DNA of 64,000 nucleotides from an uncultured Clostridia bacterium (GCA_947165135.1 CAMUZE010000003.1:1-64000); one strand, 5' to 3'; shown: positions 51,161 through 60,186, numbered from the stretch's first letter. Translations and numbers: made by a program. Notes: generated from the letters alone by a model not told the origin.

Positions 51161-52763
51161 AATTTGAACCTTCCCAAGTAATACATCCATTAGTAACATT
51201 GCTTGTATTATCTTTAACGCATGTTACACCAGATGCCCATTCCCAACCAGGAGTATATGTAGTAAATTCACTTGATGATGATTTTCCTTGAATGGTTACG
51301 GATGTTAATTGATTATTTGAAAAAGAATTCATTATAATTATAACATTACTTGGTATTGTTACGGATGTTAATTGATTATTTTGAAATGCACTATTTAATA
51401 TTGAGATTACATTATTTGATATTGTTATGGTTTTTAATTTATTATTAGAAAAGGCATTATCTCTTATATATTTAACAGTATTTGGCAATATAACAGAAGT
51501 TAATTGATTATCAGAAAAGGCATATCTTTCTATGGATGTAATACCACTTGGTATTGTTATGGACGTTAATTGATTATTTCGAAATGAATGTTCACCTATT
51601 GAAGTGACACTACCTGGTATTGTTACGGATAATAATTGATTATTATAAAAGGCATGTTTTCCGATTGTTGTAACACTATTTGGAATCACAGGATTTTTAT
51701 TTACTCCACCATAACTTACTATAGTTGTATTATCAATTCCACTAGATGTTCTTTTATATATAAACGATTGATTATCAGGCAATTGATTGTTATTAAACGC
51801 TGATGCACCTATTGATGTAACACTATTTGGTATTGTAATGGAAGTTAATTTGTTAGCATAAAATGCACTTGCTCCTATTGAAATGACACTATCTGGTATT
51901 GTTAATGATGTTAACAGATTACTCTCAAATGCATGATCTCTTATATATTTAACACTATTTGGTATTGTGACTGATGTTAATTTGTTACTTGCAAATGCAG
52001 AAATTCCTATTGATGTGACACTATTTGATAATGTTACAGATGATAATTGATTAATTGAAAAAGCTCGTTCCCCTATTGATGTGACACTATTTGGAATTAT
52101 TACTGATGTTAATTGATTGCTCGGAAATGCATAACTTTCTATTGTTATAATACTATTTGGAATTATTACTGATGTTAATTGATTACTTTCAAAAGCTCTG
52201 TAACCTATTGATGTAACTGGTTTCCCTTCAATTGTTGATGGTATAATTACATCTCTAGTGCAACTATTATAATCAGTAATTTTAACTTCATCATTTGATA
52301 TTGTATAAGTAAAACATGATACATCAGTTGGTTCGGCAGAAGTGTCAGTAAGTGATATTACAAGTATATTATTAGTATCTAATTCACTTATTGTTTCTAC
52401 ATCTTCTACTTTTGCATTATCAATTGTTCCTTCTTTATTATATTGGTAAGTACCATTTGTTACTTGTATTTTTGTAATTACTCCATTACTGTCAGTCACT
52501 ATTTTATATTTTAAATTTTTTCCACCAGTTATCTTTAACGCTTTAGGACTCCCTGTTATATTAGAATATGTTTGAGAAGTACCACCATCAAATAAATACT
52601 GCTGTCTAGTAGTTCCTATTAAATTATTTACTTCATTTACAAATGAATTTCTTCTTGCATCATTATACATTTTTAATACATTTGGAAGTGCTATTATAAC
52701 TAGTATTGCTAAAATTGCTATTACTGCTAGTAATTCTACTAATGTAAAGCCAAGTTTTTTCAT
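51159..52763 (-). CDS. Prepilin-type protein fused to BspA-like leucine-rich repeats, 534 aa
   Basis: Residues 1-24 are a type IV prepilin signal, KKLGFTLVELLAVIAILAIL, with cleavage expected after Gly5 and Glu at +5. Residues 25-150 look like a pseudopilin head. From about 150 to 490 there are roughly 13 LRR_5/BspA-type repeats of about 23 residues (consensus SVTSIGxxAFxxNQLTSVTIPN), broken once by an aromatic DNQSFIYKRTSSG insert. The C-terminus has a Cys pair (TCVKDNTSNVTNGC). Suggests a surface or pilus-linked adhesin. No pilin peptidase or assembly ATPase lies in the window. Confidence 0.85.
   Translation of the reverse strand: MKKLGFTLVELLAVIAILAILVIIALPNVLKMYNDARRNSFVNEVNNLIGTTRQQYLFDGGTSQTYSNITGSPKALKITGGKNLKYKIVTDSNGVITKIQVTNGTYQYNKEGTIDNAKVEDVETISELDTNNILVISLTDTSAEPTDVSCFTYTISNDEVKITDYNSCTRDVIIPSTIEGKPVTSIGYRAFESNQLTSVIIPNSIITIESYAFPSNQLTSVIIPNSVTSIGERAFSINQLSSVTLSNSVTSIGISAFASNKLTSVTIPNSVKYIRDHAFESNLLTSLTIPDSVISIGASAFYANKLTSITIPNSVTSIGASAFNNNQLPDNQSFIYKRTSSGIDNTTIVSYGGVNKNPVIPNSVTTIGKHAFYNNQLLSVTIPGSVTSIGEHSFRNNQLTSITIPSGITSIERYAFSDNQLTSVILPNTVKYIRDNAFSNNKLKTITISNNVISILNSAFQNNQLTSVTIPSNVIIIMNSFSNNQLTSVTIQGKSSSSEFTTYTPGWEWASGVTCVKDNTSNVTNGCITWEGSN
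51270..52210 (-). repeat. Approximately 69-bp repeats encoding LRR units
   Basis: About 13 imperfect copies of a 69-bp unit whose plus-strand reading contains GATGTTAATTGATTA and TATTTGGTATTGT-type motifs. Copies differ at many third positions. Such arrays can expand or contract by recombination. Confidence 0.8.
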
Positions 52764-52811
52764 CTAATATCACCTATAATAATTATAAATAAATCTAAAA
52801 AATATATCAAT

Positions 52812-52838
52812 AAAAAATAGATATTTCTATCTATTCTT
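52812..52838. terminator. Terminator of deoB (minus), may act both ways
   Basis: AATAGATA (52816-52823) and TATCTATT (52828-52835), four-base loop; A run on one side and T run on the other. Confidence 0.75.
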
Positions 52839-53991
52839 TTTTTAAATCATTAAATATTGACTCACCAATTCCAATTGTATTTTCAATTCCAAAGTTATCT
52901 AGTATAGTAGCACCTACATCTGCAAATGTTCTTCTATCTGGAAGATGTTTACCTTTTTTAAATAATGGATTATATATTAATATTGGTACCATCTCACGTG
53001 TATGATCTGTTCCTTTAAATGTAGGATCATTACCGTGATCAGCTGTTATAATTAATAAGTCATCATTTTTAAGGTTTTTAAGTAATATTGGTAAATAATA
53101 ATTAAATTCTTCAAGTGCTTTTAAGTATCCTACTCTATCTCTTCTATGACCATATAACATATCAAAATCATTTAAGTTAGCAAATAATAATCCTTTAAAT
53201 TCACCTTTTGCAAAATCAATTAATTTCATCATACCATCTATATTATCTTTAGTTTTAATTTTAACAGCAATACTCTTATTATTAAATATATCTGATATTT
53301 TACCAATAGCAATGGTTTCAACACCATTTCTATCAAGTAAATCAAGTACATTAAGTGGTGGATCTAATGCATAATCATGTCTTTTTGGAGTTCTTGTAAA
53401 AGAACCAGGTCTTCCTATAAATGGTCTTGCAATAATTCTTGCAATCTTATATTCATCACCTTTAGTAAGTTCTCTTACAGTTTCACATATTTTATATAAT
53501 TCTTCTACTGGAATAACATCTTCATGTGCTGCGATTTGTAAAACTGAATCAGCTGATGTATATATAATAAGAGCTCCAGTTTTCATATGCATTTCACCAA
53601 GATCTTCAATTATTTGTGTTCCACTTGCAGGTATATTTCCAATTACTTCTCTTCCAGTTGCTTGTTGTATTTTAGATATTAATTCAAGTGGAAAACCATT
53701 TGGATAAGTTTTATATGGAGTCTTTTGAACTGCACCCATCATCTCATAATGACCATTTAAAGTATCTTTTGCTAAATTAATAGGTTTAGCTCTCATATAT
53801 AGGCCTCTTGTATTTTCTACATGTTTTCCAACTAATTCTGTCATTCCTAATCTTTCTAATACATCTAAATTATATGCATCTCCAATAGTATGTAAAAATG
53901 TATTAGAACCAACATCATCATATTTTTCTGCATCTGGTGCTTCTCCAATCCCTACACTATCAAGAACAACTAAAAATACTCTTTTAAACAT
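52831..53991 (-). CDS. deoB: Phosphopentomutase
   Basis: 386 residues, usual length. Converts ribose-1-phosphate and deoxyribose-1-phosphate to the 5-phosphates in nucleoside salvage. MFKRVFLVVLDSVGIGEAPDA binds metal, IPASGTQIIEDLG holds the catalytic Thr, ITADHGNDPTFKGTDHTRE the second metal site. Related to GpmI by fold but shorter. Starts eight bases before the xerD stop, so xerD-deoB are coupled, the same order as ripX-drm in Bacillus. Confidence 0.95.
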   Translation of the reverse strand: MFKRVFLVVLDSVGIGEAPDAEKYDDVGSNTFLHTIGDAYNLDVLERLGMTELVGKHVENTRGLYMRAKPINLAKDTLNGHYEMMGAVQKTPYKTYPNGFPLELISKIQQATGREVIGNIPASGTQIIEDLGEMHMKTGALIIYTSADSVLQIAAHEDVIPVEELYKICETVRELTKGDEYKIARIIARPFIGRPGSFTRTPKRHDYALDPPLNVLDLLDRNGVETIAIGKISDIFNNKSIAVKIKTKDNIDGMMKLIDFAKGEFKGLLFANLNDFDMLYGHRRDRVGYLKALEEFNYYLPILLKNLKNDDLLIITADHGNDPTFKGTDHTREMVPILIYNPLFKKGKHLPDRRTFADVGATILDNFGIENTIGIGESIFNDLKKE

Positions 53992-54895
53992 TTAAATCAC
54001 TCTCCTTAGTACTTCTATTAAAATACTCATTATAACTATCTTTAACAAATTTATTAGCAAGATGTGTATATACTTCAGTAGTAATTACATTTTCATGTCC
54101 AAGTAATTCTTGAACACTTCTTATATCTGCTCCACATTCAATCATATGAGTTGCAAAACTATGTCGCAGGGTATGTGGTGTAATATCTTTATTAATTTTT
54201 TTGCTTTTAGCAATCTTACCAATTATTTTATATAATCCTTGTCTTGTCATTTTTGACCCATGATTATTTAAAAATAAAGTATCACATACTCTTTTTCCTT
54301 CTACAAATAACATTGGTCTATATATATTAATATACATATCAAGATAGTTAACTGCTATTTTAGATAATGGAACGATTCTTTCCTTGCTTCCTTTTCCAAA
54401 TACATTTACTACCATATTAACAAGATCAATATTACTTACATCTAAATTTATAAGTTCACTAGCACGTATTCCACTACAATACATAAGTTCAAGTATTGCT
54501 TTATTTCTATAATCAAATGGTGTTTCTAAATCTATATCTAATAATTTATCAACTTCTTCAATTGATAAATATTTTGGAAGAACTTTTTTTCTTTTTAAAC
54601 ATTCAATATCTTCACTAACATTTATAAATCCTTTAAATGAGAACAAATATTTATAAAATCCTTTTATACTAGATATAATTCTATTAACTGAGTTTTCATT
54701 ATATTTTGGTAATATCTCTGTAATATATTTTTCTATATCTTTTTTATCAATATTAATTATATTTTTATTTACATAATCCAAAAAACATCTTATATCTCTT
54801 ATATAAGATTCAACTGTGTTTTCTGAATAGTTTTTATCAATATTAAGATATCTACTATAATCATTTACATATTCTTTATTATCAATATCTATCAT
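53984..54895 (-). CDS. xerD: Tyrosine recombinase XerD
   Basis: 303 residues. An N-terminal SAM-like DNA-binding domain (residues 1-95) and a catalytic domain with Arg in CSGIRASELINL, the HTLRHSFATHMI box (His and Arg), LGHENVITTEVYTH with the Tyr nucleophile. XerD with XerC resolves chromosome dimers at dif. XerD is chosen over XerC because of overlap with deoB. TATAAT lies 14 bases before the ATG and no strong SD is seen. It is not a phage integrase: no att site or tRNA is adjacent. Confidence 0.92.
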   Translation of the reverse strand: MIDIDNKEYVNDYSRYLNIDKNYSENTVESYIRDIRCFLDYVNKNIINIDKKDIEKYITEILPKYNENSVNRIISSIKGFYKYLFSFKGFINVSEDIECLKRKKVLPKYLSIEEVDKLLDIDLETPFDYRNKAILELMYCSGIRASELINLDVSNIDLVNMVVNVFGKGSKERIVPLSKIAVNYLDMYINIYRPMLFVEGKRVCDTLFLNNHGSKMTRQGLYKIIGKIAKSKKINKDITPHTLRHSFATHMIECGADIRSVQELLGHENVITTEVYTHLANKFVKDSYNEYFNRSTKESDLNV

Positions 54896-54933
54896 ATTAT
54901 CACAATATAATTATATAATAATTAATATATATT

Positions 54934-55968
54934 TTAAATGTTATCTGTATCTTCTTTACACATTCTAGCCTTTTTATTGTCAATTATGTTAAATATTATT
55001 CCACCAAGTATCATTGGAAAATAGTAAGAAATAAATCTCCATAGTATTAAACTTGTAAGAACAACATTTTCTGGAACAAATAATATATAATAATTTACAT
55101 ATGCATATTCTATACCTACACTACCACCAGGTATCGGTACGAATGTTGAAGCTACATATATTAACATAGTTAAAACTATTGTATAAAACATATTAATATT
55201 AACACTACTATCTATAGCAAGTATCATAAAATATGGAACTAATGCATAAAATATAAAATTTATTATGTTTAATATAACACATTTAAATATTAATTTTTTA
55301 TTATTAACTATATCTTTAAAACCATTTGAATATTCATTACATTTGTTATACCAACTATCTATAGTTTTTTCTTTGTTTTTTACTATTTTAATTTTATTTA
55401 AAAAAGTAATAATTCCTGATCCTATTCTTTGTGCCGCATTTATTTTCACTGAAACAAATATTGCAATTAAAAGACCAATTGAATTAAATATAAGTCCAAA
55501 TATTGTTAATCCCCATAAAAAATCACTTGGATTAATATTTAATATATATTTAAATAACATTGATATCAAAACTAATATTATTAACGATATTTCATGTATT
55601 ATAAACATCTCTGTAACAACTAACACTCCATCAGTTACTTTAACATTATCTCTTGATAATTGATATACTTGTAATGGTTGTCCACCTAATGAAAAAGGTG
55701 TAATCCCATTAAAAAATTTTGACATTATATTTAATAACAAAGATTGCTTCAATGTATAATTTTTATTATGTTTATTTATTAGTAACTTTAAAACAATTGC
55801 TTCTGCTAAAAAATATAAAAACCACACTAATAGTGCTAATAATAAAAATAATAAATTTGATGAGAATAATAAATTAACTGACTCAAAAAAATTATCTTTT
55901 AAAATGTAATATAGCAAGAATGCAGTTAATAAAAACATAAATGTACTTCTAAAAACTATTTTTTTCAT
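54934..55968 (-). CDS. UPF0104 / lysylphosphatidylglycerol synthase-like membrane protein
   Basis: 344 residues with about eight membrane segments. Conserved TPFSLGGQPLQVYQLS (about residue 92) and PIPGGSVGIEYAYVNYY (about 285) match the family containing YbhN and the membrane half of MprF. It lacks the cytoplasmic transferase domain of MprF. Possible flippase-like lipid function, not proven. GGAAGATAAAT precedes the ATG. Confidence 0.88.
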   Translation of the reverse strand: MKKIVFRSTFMFLLTAFLLYYILKDNFFESVNLLFSSNLLFLLLALLVWFLYFLAEAIVLKLLINKHNKNYTLKQSLLLNIMSKFFNGITPFSLGGQPLQVYQLSRDNVKVTDGVLVVTEMFIIHEISLIILVLISMLFKYILNINPSDFLWGLTIFGLIFNSIGLLIAIFVSVKINAAQRIGSGIITFLNKIKIVKNKEKTIDSWYNKCNEYSNGFKDIVNNKKLIFKCVILNIINFIFYALVPYFMILAIDSSVNINMFYTIVLTMLIYVASTFVPIPGGSVGIEYAYVNYYILFVPENVVLTSLILWRFISYYFPMILGGIIFNIIDNKKARMCKEDTDNI

Positions 55969-56064
55969 ATTTATCTTCCTTGTATGCTACTTAATTATAT
56001 CACATAAATTAAATATATAGTATTTTATTTAAAAATTTGATACAATAGATTATGGTGTTTAAAA

Positions 56065-57261
56065 ATGGAATTATTACAAAATAAATTAAGACCAACTTTA
56101 CTTAAAGATGTACTTGGACAAGAACATTTAATTGGAAAAGGAAAAGTACTTACTAATTTAGTAAAGAATAAAATGTTATTTAATATCATTTTCTATGGTA
56201 ATAGTGGTTGTGGTAAAACTACTGTTGCTCTAGCACTTGTTAATGAACTTAAAATGAGATACAGAATGTTAAATGCAACAATTAATTCAAAAAAAGATTT
56301 TGAAGTAGTAATTGAAGAAGCTAAATTATATGGAAATATGATATTAATAGTAGATGAAATTCATAGAATGAATAAAGATAAACAAGATATATTACTTTCT
56401 TATATTGAAAGTGGTCTTGTTACTTTAATTGGTCTTACAAATTCAAATCCATATCATTCAATTAATCAAGCTATAAGAAGTAGATGCCAAATAATTGAAT
56501 TAAAAGCATTAAATGAAAAAGATATTGAAACTGGTATTAAAAGAGTAAAAGATGTATTACCAGATATTGAAATAGATAATAAAGTAATTAAATATATTGC
56601 TAAGCTATCTAATGGTGATATTAGATATGCATATAATTTAATAGAGTTTGCTTATTATGGATATGATAAAAAAGTAACGATTGATAATATTAAATTATAT
56701 AATAACACTCCTTCATTTTTTACTGATAAAAACGAAGATGGACATTATGATATGTTATCAGCATTTCAAAAAAGTATTCGAGGAAGTGATGTGGATGCAT
56801 CTTTGCACTATCTTGCAAGATTAATAGTTAGTGGTGATTATGATTCAATTTATAGAAGAATGATTGTAATTGCATATGAAGATATAGGCCTTGCTAATCC
56901 TGGGATTGGTCCTAAAGTTATTGCAGCAATTGAAGCAAGTGAAAGAGTTGGATATCCTGAACTAGTAAAACCATTATCAGTAGTAGTAATTGAAATGGCA
57001 TTAAGTCCAAAAAGTAATTCAGCAGATCAAGCAATTAATGAAGCAATTAAAGATATTAATGAAGGTAATGTTGGAAGAATTCCAAATCATATAAAAACAA
57101 CTTCGCCTGATTATAAATATCCTCATAATTATCCTAATTATTGGGTTAAACAACAATATTTACCTGATAAATTAAAAAATAGAAAATATTATTATCCAAG
57201 AAAAAATAAATATGAAACTGAAATGACTAATTTTAATAATAAAATTAAGGAGGAAAAATAA
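56065..57261 (+). CDS. rarA: Replication-associated recombination protein A
   Basis: 398 residues. AAA+ clamp-loader-like ATPase: NSGCGKTTVALAL (Walker A, about residue 47), VDEIHRMNK (Walker B), SRCQIIELKAL (sensor/Arg finger), then the MgsA C-terminal half with GSDVDASLHYLARLI and GLANPGIGPK. Acts at stalled forks with SSB and RecA. TACAAT lies 18 bases before the ATG; the leader ATGGTGTTTAAAA contains a GGTG SD. It ends one base into the next gene. Confidence 0.94.
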   Translation: MELLQNKLRPTLLKDVLGQEHLIGKGKVLTNLVKNKMLFNIIFYGNSGCGKTTVALALVNELKMRYRMLNATINSKKDFEVVIEEAKLYGNMILIVDEIHRMNKDKQDILLSYIESGLVTLIGLTNSNPYHSINQAIRSRCQIIELKALNEKDIETGIKRVKDVLPDIEIDNKVIKYIAKLSNGDIRYAYNLIEFAYYGYDKKVTIDNIKLYNNTPSFFTDKNEDGHYDMLSAFQKSIRGSDVDASLHYLARLIVSGDYDSIYRRMIVIAYEDIGLANPGIGPKVIAAIEASERVGYPELVKPLSVVVIEMALSPKSNSADQAINEAIKDINEGNVGRIPNHIKTTSPDYKYPHNYPNYWVKQQYLPDKLKNRKYYYPRKNKYETEMTNFNNKIKEEK

Positions 57262-58013
57262 TGTGTGATGTACAAGCAACACCAAAGGCAGTAGATTATT
57301 CTACAGAGGTAATAAGTGATATAGAAGAAAGAATTAGAAATGGTGAAAGTGTTACTGATAATGAAGTAGAACTTTTACTAAATTATATTTGTTATAGTGT
57401 AAGACAAAAACTATCTGATGATATGTATAAAGCTACTTTCAAAGGAAAAGATTTAGAAGCAGCATCAATAGTATGCAATTATCTAAAAGATTTAAATGTA
57501 AATGCAAAAGTATTAAATACTAAAACAACTATAGATTATAATGCTACTAATAACAATTTTGTAATTGCAGCTATCAAAGTAAATATGTATGGAATTGAAG
57601 ATGTTTTATATTATCTAATAGATCCTACATTTAAACAATTTTGTTTATTTGAAAAGAAAGATGCAAACAAATTAAAAATAAGAGACGGAATAATATATGA
57701 AAAACCTAGTATTGGACATTATATAAATCCAGAAGATGCTGAATTTGTTGCCGATTTTTTATACTTTGGATATATGTATTTAGATTCAGATGCTGCATCT
57801 GTATATGGAAATGCATTTTATGATTCAAGAGTACCTGAAAAGATATCTGATACAAAAAAATGTGCTATACCAGGAATGGTATATTATGAAAAATTTATAT
57901 CTGCTGAACCTAGTCCAATGTATTCTAAAAAAGAATTAGAAGATAAAAATATATTACTCGAACCAATAAAACAGAAATCTTTACAATTTAAAAAAGATGT
58001 AACTAGCGCATAG
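57261..58013 (+). CDS. Hypothetical protein, 250 aa
   Basis: No confident family. It is soluble; the segment LEAASIVCNYLKDLNVNAKV followed much later by YYLIDPTFKQF weakly recalls papain/transglutaminase-type folds (Cys then Asp in IDPTF), but a catalytic His was not identified. AAGGAGGAAAA precedes the ATG, which overlaps the rarA stop by one base (taATG), so it is co-translated with rarA. Confidence 0.68.
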   Translation: MCDVQATPKAVDYSTEVISDIEERIRNGESVTDNEVELLLNYICYSVRQKLSDDMYKATFKGKDLEAASIVCNYLKDLNVNAKVLNTKTTIDYNATNNNFVIAAIKVNMYGIEDVLYYLIDPTFKQFCLFEKKDANKLKIRDGIIYEKPSIGHYINPEDAEFVADFLYFGYMYLDSDAASVYGNAFYDSRVPEKISDTKKCAIPGMVYYEKFISAEPSPMYSKKELEDKNILLEPIKQKSLQFKKDVTSA

Positions 58014-58024
58014 TTACATCTTTT
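57992..58024. terminator. Bidirectional terminator
   Basis: AAAAGATGTAACTA (57992-58005) and TAGTTACATCTTTT (58011-58024), 14-bp stem, five-base loop. Shared with convergent tcdA. Confidence 0.85.
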
Positions 58025-58680
58025 ATTATATAATTTGTTATTAATAATCCAGCAACTCCTGGAACAAAAGCAGTTGATCCTAACATACTACTATTGATTG
58101 CTTTTTCAGTTGATGTTACTACTACTACATCTTTCATATATTCTCTATATCTAGATAATTCATGTCTTACTTTTTTAGCAAGCGGATCAGTTTCAGTTTT
58201 ATCAAGAGTAGTAATTATTAATTTGGTTGCATCAAATTTATTAGCAGTTCCCATGGAAGAAACTAGCTTTATATTTCTATCATGACATTCTTTAACTAAT
58301 CTTACCTTTACTTTAGTAGTATCACATGCATCAATTATATAATCATATTGTTCACCAAATAGAAGTTCAAAATTATCATCAGTAATATATGTGTTTATTA
58401 TATTAACGATAGCATTTTTATTAATCTTTTTAATTCTTTTTTTCCATTCTCTAGTTTTATATTTATTATTATTCTTTGAAGTTGCTATTAATTGTCTATT
58501 AATATTGCTAGGTTTAATTGTATCACCATCAACAAGAGTAATATTTTCAACACCACATCTAACAAGTGATTCAATTGCATATCCCCCTACACCACCAAGT
58601 CCAATAATTAGTACTTTTAATTTTTTTATCTTATTTAAATTTTCTTCACCAACTATTGCCTCTAGTCTATCTAGATTCAT
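58003..58680 (-). CDS. tcdA: tRNA threonylcarbamoyladenosine dehydratase
   Basis: 225 residues. E1-like ThiF fold: VLIIGLGGVGGYAIESLVRCG (ATP loop), VDGDTIKPSNINRQ (Asp/Asn/Arg triad), DYIIDACDTTKVK. The TcdA form cyclises t6A37 of tRNA to ct6A. The HesA/ThiF alternatives are less likely because of length and lack of a sulphur-carrier gene nearby. The zinc-binding Cys pair of ThiF is missing, as in TcdA. The SD is AAAGGAGGC. Confidence 0.9.
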   Translation of the reverse strand: MNLDRLEAIVGEENLNKIKKLKVLIIGLGGVGGYAIESLVRCGVENITLVDGDTIKPSNINRQLIATSKNNNKYKTREWKKRIKKINKNAIVNIINTYITDDNFELLFGEQYDYIIDACDTTKVKVRLVKECHDRNIKLVSSMGTANKFDATKLIITTLDKTETDPLAKKVRHELSRYREYMKDVVVVTSTEKAINSSMLGSTAFVPGVAGLLITNYIIKDVTMR

Positions 58681-58717
58681 AATTTGCCTCCTTTAAAGGT
58701 AGGAATATTTTACCATA

Positions 58718-58885
58718 AAAAAAGCCTAGTGTAAATACAGTGTAATAAAGCTCGCGTTCCCGCAAGTGGTAGGACACATAATATATTCGGGATCTTGCAC
58801 AATGGCAATATTCAACGCCCTATATTAATTAGTCCCCCTATAATATTACATAGCCGAGATTATATCCATATTTATCATCTAGGTT
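58718..58885 (-). ncRNA. ssrS: 6S RNA candidate
   Basis: An approximately 167-nt untranslated segment with its own promoter and a T7 end. The ends close a rod: CCTAG-TG-TAAATA (5', 58883-58869) with TATTTACACTAGG (3', 58737-58725) with two bulges. TGTAAT/ATTACA extends it. The centre opens, and its 3' strand forms a small hairpin, CTTGCG GGAA CGCGAG (58766-58751). An apical stem, TAATATAGGG with CCCGAATATATTA, holds a loop with TTGC/GCAA. This rod-bubble-rod layout, with a 3' side hairpin, is the plan of 6S RNA, which sequesters RNA polymerase. No Rfam check possible here. Confidence 0.55.
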
Positions 58886-58891
58886 AATTAT

Positions 58892-58920
58892 ATATTATCA
58901 CAATTATATTTATTTGTCTA
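58892..58920 (-). promoter_or_regulatory. Promoter TAGACA-17-TAATAT for the 6S candidate
   Basis: On the minus strand TAGACA (58920-58915), 17 bases, TAATAT (58897-58892) with TGA extension. The start would fall near 58885, right at the base of the predicted closing stem. Confidence 0.7.
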
Positions 58921-58960
58921 TAATGTTAACAAAACTTGACACTTTGTCTGTATAAGTATT

Positions 58961-59983
58961 TTAATTTATAAAATGACCATACTTAGAAGTTTCATAATAA
59001 CACTTATTTAATAAATCTAAATCTTTAATTATATTTTCTGGCATACATTCTTTGTATAATCTATTATCAACATTAATATTTCCAATATTAGAATTAATCA
59101 TTATTGATAATGGTTTCTTTACTCCAATAGCATAACTAATAGATACAGTGCACCATTTCAAATTATATTTTTTTAAATAATCTACTGCAATTAATCTTGC
59201 TTTATAAGCTGCAGATCTATCAACTTTAGTTGGATCTTTCCCAGAAAATGCTCCACCTCCAACCTTAGAAAAAGTATGATAATTATCAATAAGTAACTTC
59301 CTTCCAGTAAGTCCGGCATCACCTTCAAATCCACCTATTTCAAATCTACCAGTTGGATTTATTAAAAATTTTTCTACTTGAATATTATATTTATCACATA
59401 TTTTTTTAACTAGATATTTAATTATTCTATCGGTTTTATTTCTTTCAAATTCAGAATTTTGATAAGATATTGTAAAATACTTTATTTTAATTAAATTCAT
59501 ATTATTATCATAATATCCAGTTATTTGAGCTTTACCATCACTTTTAAATCTAGAATCTGTTTTTCTAAGTAAATCATATTCCATAGATAATTCTTGTAAT
59601 ATTACCATTGCGGTTGGTAAATATTTATCTGTTTGATTACATGCATATCCAAACATAATGCCTTGATCTCCTGCTCCTAAATTAGAGCTGCTAGTACCAA
59701 GAGCAATATCCATACTTTGAACTCCAAGATTATTAATTATTTCATAATTTGTATTATATCCTATATCACATAATACATTTTTTACTACTTTTGAAATATT
59801 TACCTTAGCTTTAGATGTAACTTCTCCTGTTATAAAAATTTTTCCTTTTCCTCCCATTACTTCAATTCCACATCTTGAATTTTTATCTCCTTTTAAGTAT
59901 TCATCTAATAATGCATCACTTATTTGATCACATACTTTATCAGGATGTCCTCTAAAAACAATTTCATTACTGTATAATTTCAT
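58961..59983 (-). CDS. metK: S-adenosylmethionine synthetase, short divergent form
   Basis: 340 residues, against about 385-400 in most bacteria. Conserved elements are present: GHPDKVCDQISDALLDEYL (12-30), GAGDQGIMFGYAC (103-115), the lysine-rich DGKAQITG near 149, and GGGAFSGKDPTKVDRSAAY (236-254). The shortening lies in the N-terminal beta strands and the linker regions. Makes SAM from methionine and ATP. Upstream is a SAM-responsive riboswitch and terminator, consistent with this assignment. SD AAGGGAGGAAAT. Confidence 0.9.
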   Translation of the reverse strand: MKLYSNEIVFRGHPDKVCDQISDALLDEYLKGDKNSRCGIEVMGGKGKIFITGEVTSKAKVNISKVVKNVLCDIGYNTNYEIINNLGVQSMDIALGTSSSNLGAGDQGIMFGYACNQTDKYLPTAMVILQELSMEYDLLRKTDSRFKSDGKAQITGYYDNNMNLIKIKYFTISYQNSEFERNKTDRIIKYLVKKICDKYNIQVEKFLINPTGRFEIGGFEGDAGLTGRKLLIDNYHTFSKVGGGAFSGKDPTKVDRSAAYKARLIAVDYLKKYNLKWCTVSISYAIGVKKPLSIMINSNIGNINVDNRLYKECMPENIIKDLDLLNKCYYETSKYGHFIN

Positions 59984-60017
59984 AAATTTCCTCCCTTCAG
60001 TAATATTACCTTAGAAA

Positions 60018-60046
60018 GAAAAAATACCTAAGATAACTTAGGTATT
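60018..60046 (-). terminator. SAM riboswitch expression-platform terminator
   Basis: AATACCTAAG (60023-60032) and CTTAGGTATT (60037-60046), four-base loop, six T on the minus strand. Confidence 0.85.
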
Positions 60047-60056
60047 AATAAGCTAT

Positions 60057-60136
60057 CCTTATCCATCTGGGTTTACCACCTAACTAAAAAGGTTGGTGTG
60101 ACCTGTGAGCCAGTCTCTAAGTCACTCTTTATAAGG
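60057..60136 (-). promoter_or_regulatory. SAM-type (S-box) riboswitch controlling metK
   Basis: On the minus strand CCTTAT (60136-60131) closes P1 with ATAAGG (60062-60057). Between them: AGAGTGACTTAGAGACTGGCT (shortened here: AGAG-TGACTTAGAGACTGGC), the P2 part with GACTGGC, ACACCAACC and AAGGTTGG-type pairing with GGTGGTAAACC. This order matches SAM-I. High SAM would favour the terminator at 60018-60046 and shut off metK. The 5' leader begins with a TTGCC/GGCAA hairpin. Confidence 0.75.
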
Positions 60137-60186
60137 TAATTTTAAATTGTTTGCCCATCGGCAATTAAATTATAACATAAATATTA

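Noticed and set aside
51270..52210. Regular repeats as a CRISPR array
   Set aside because: The repeats are in frame, contiguous, imperfect and coding (LRR units), with no unique spacers.
53984..54895. Tyrosine recombinase as a phage or island integrase
   Set aside because: Overlap with deoB matches the chromosomal xerD context of Bacilli, and there are no phage genes, att repeats or adjacent tRNA.
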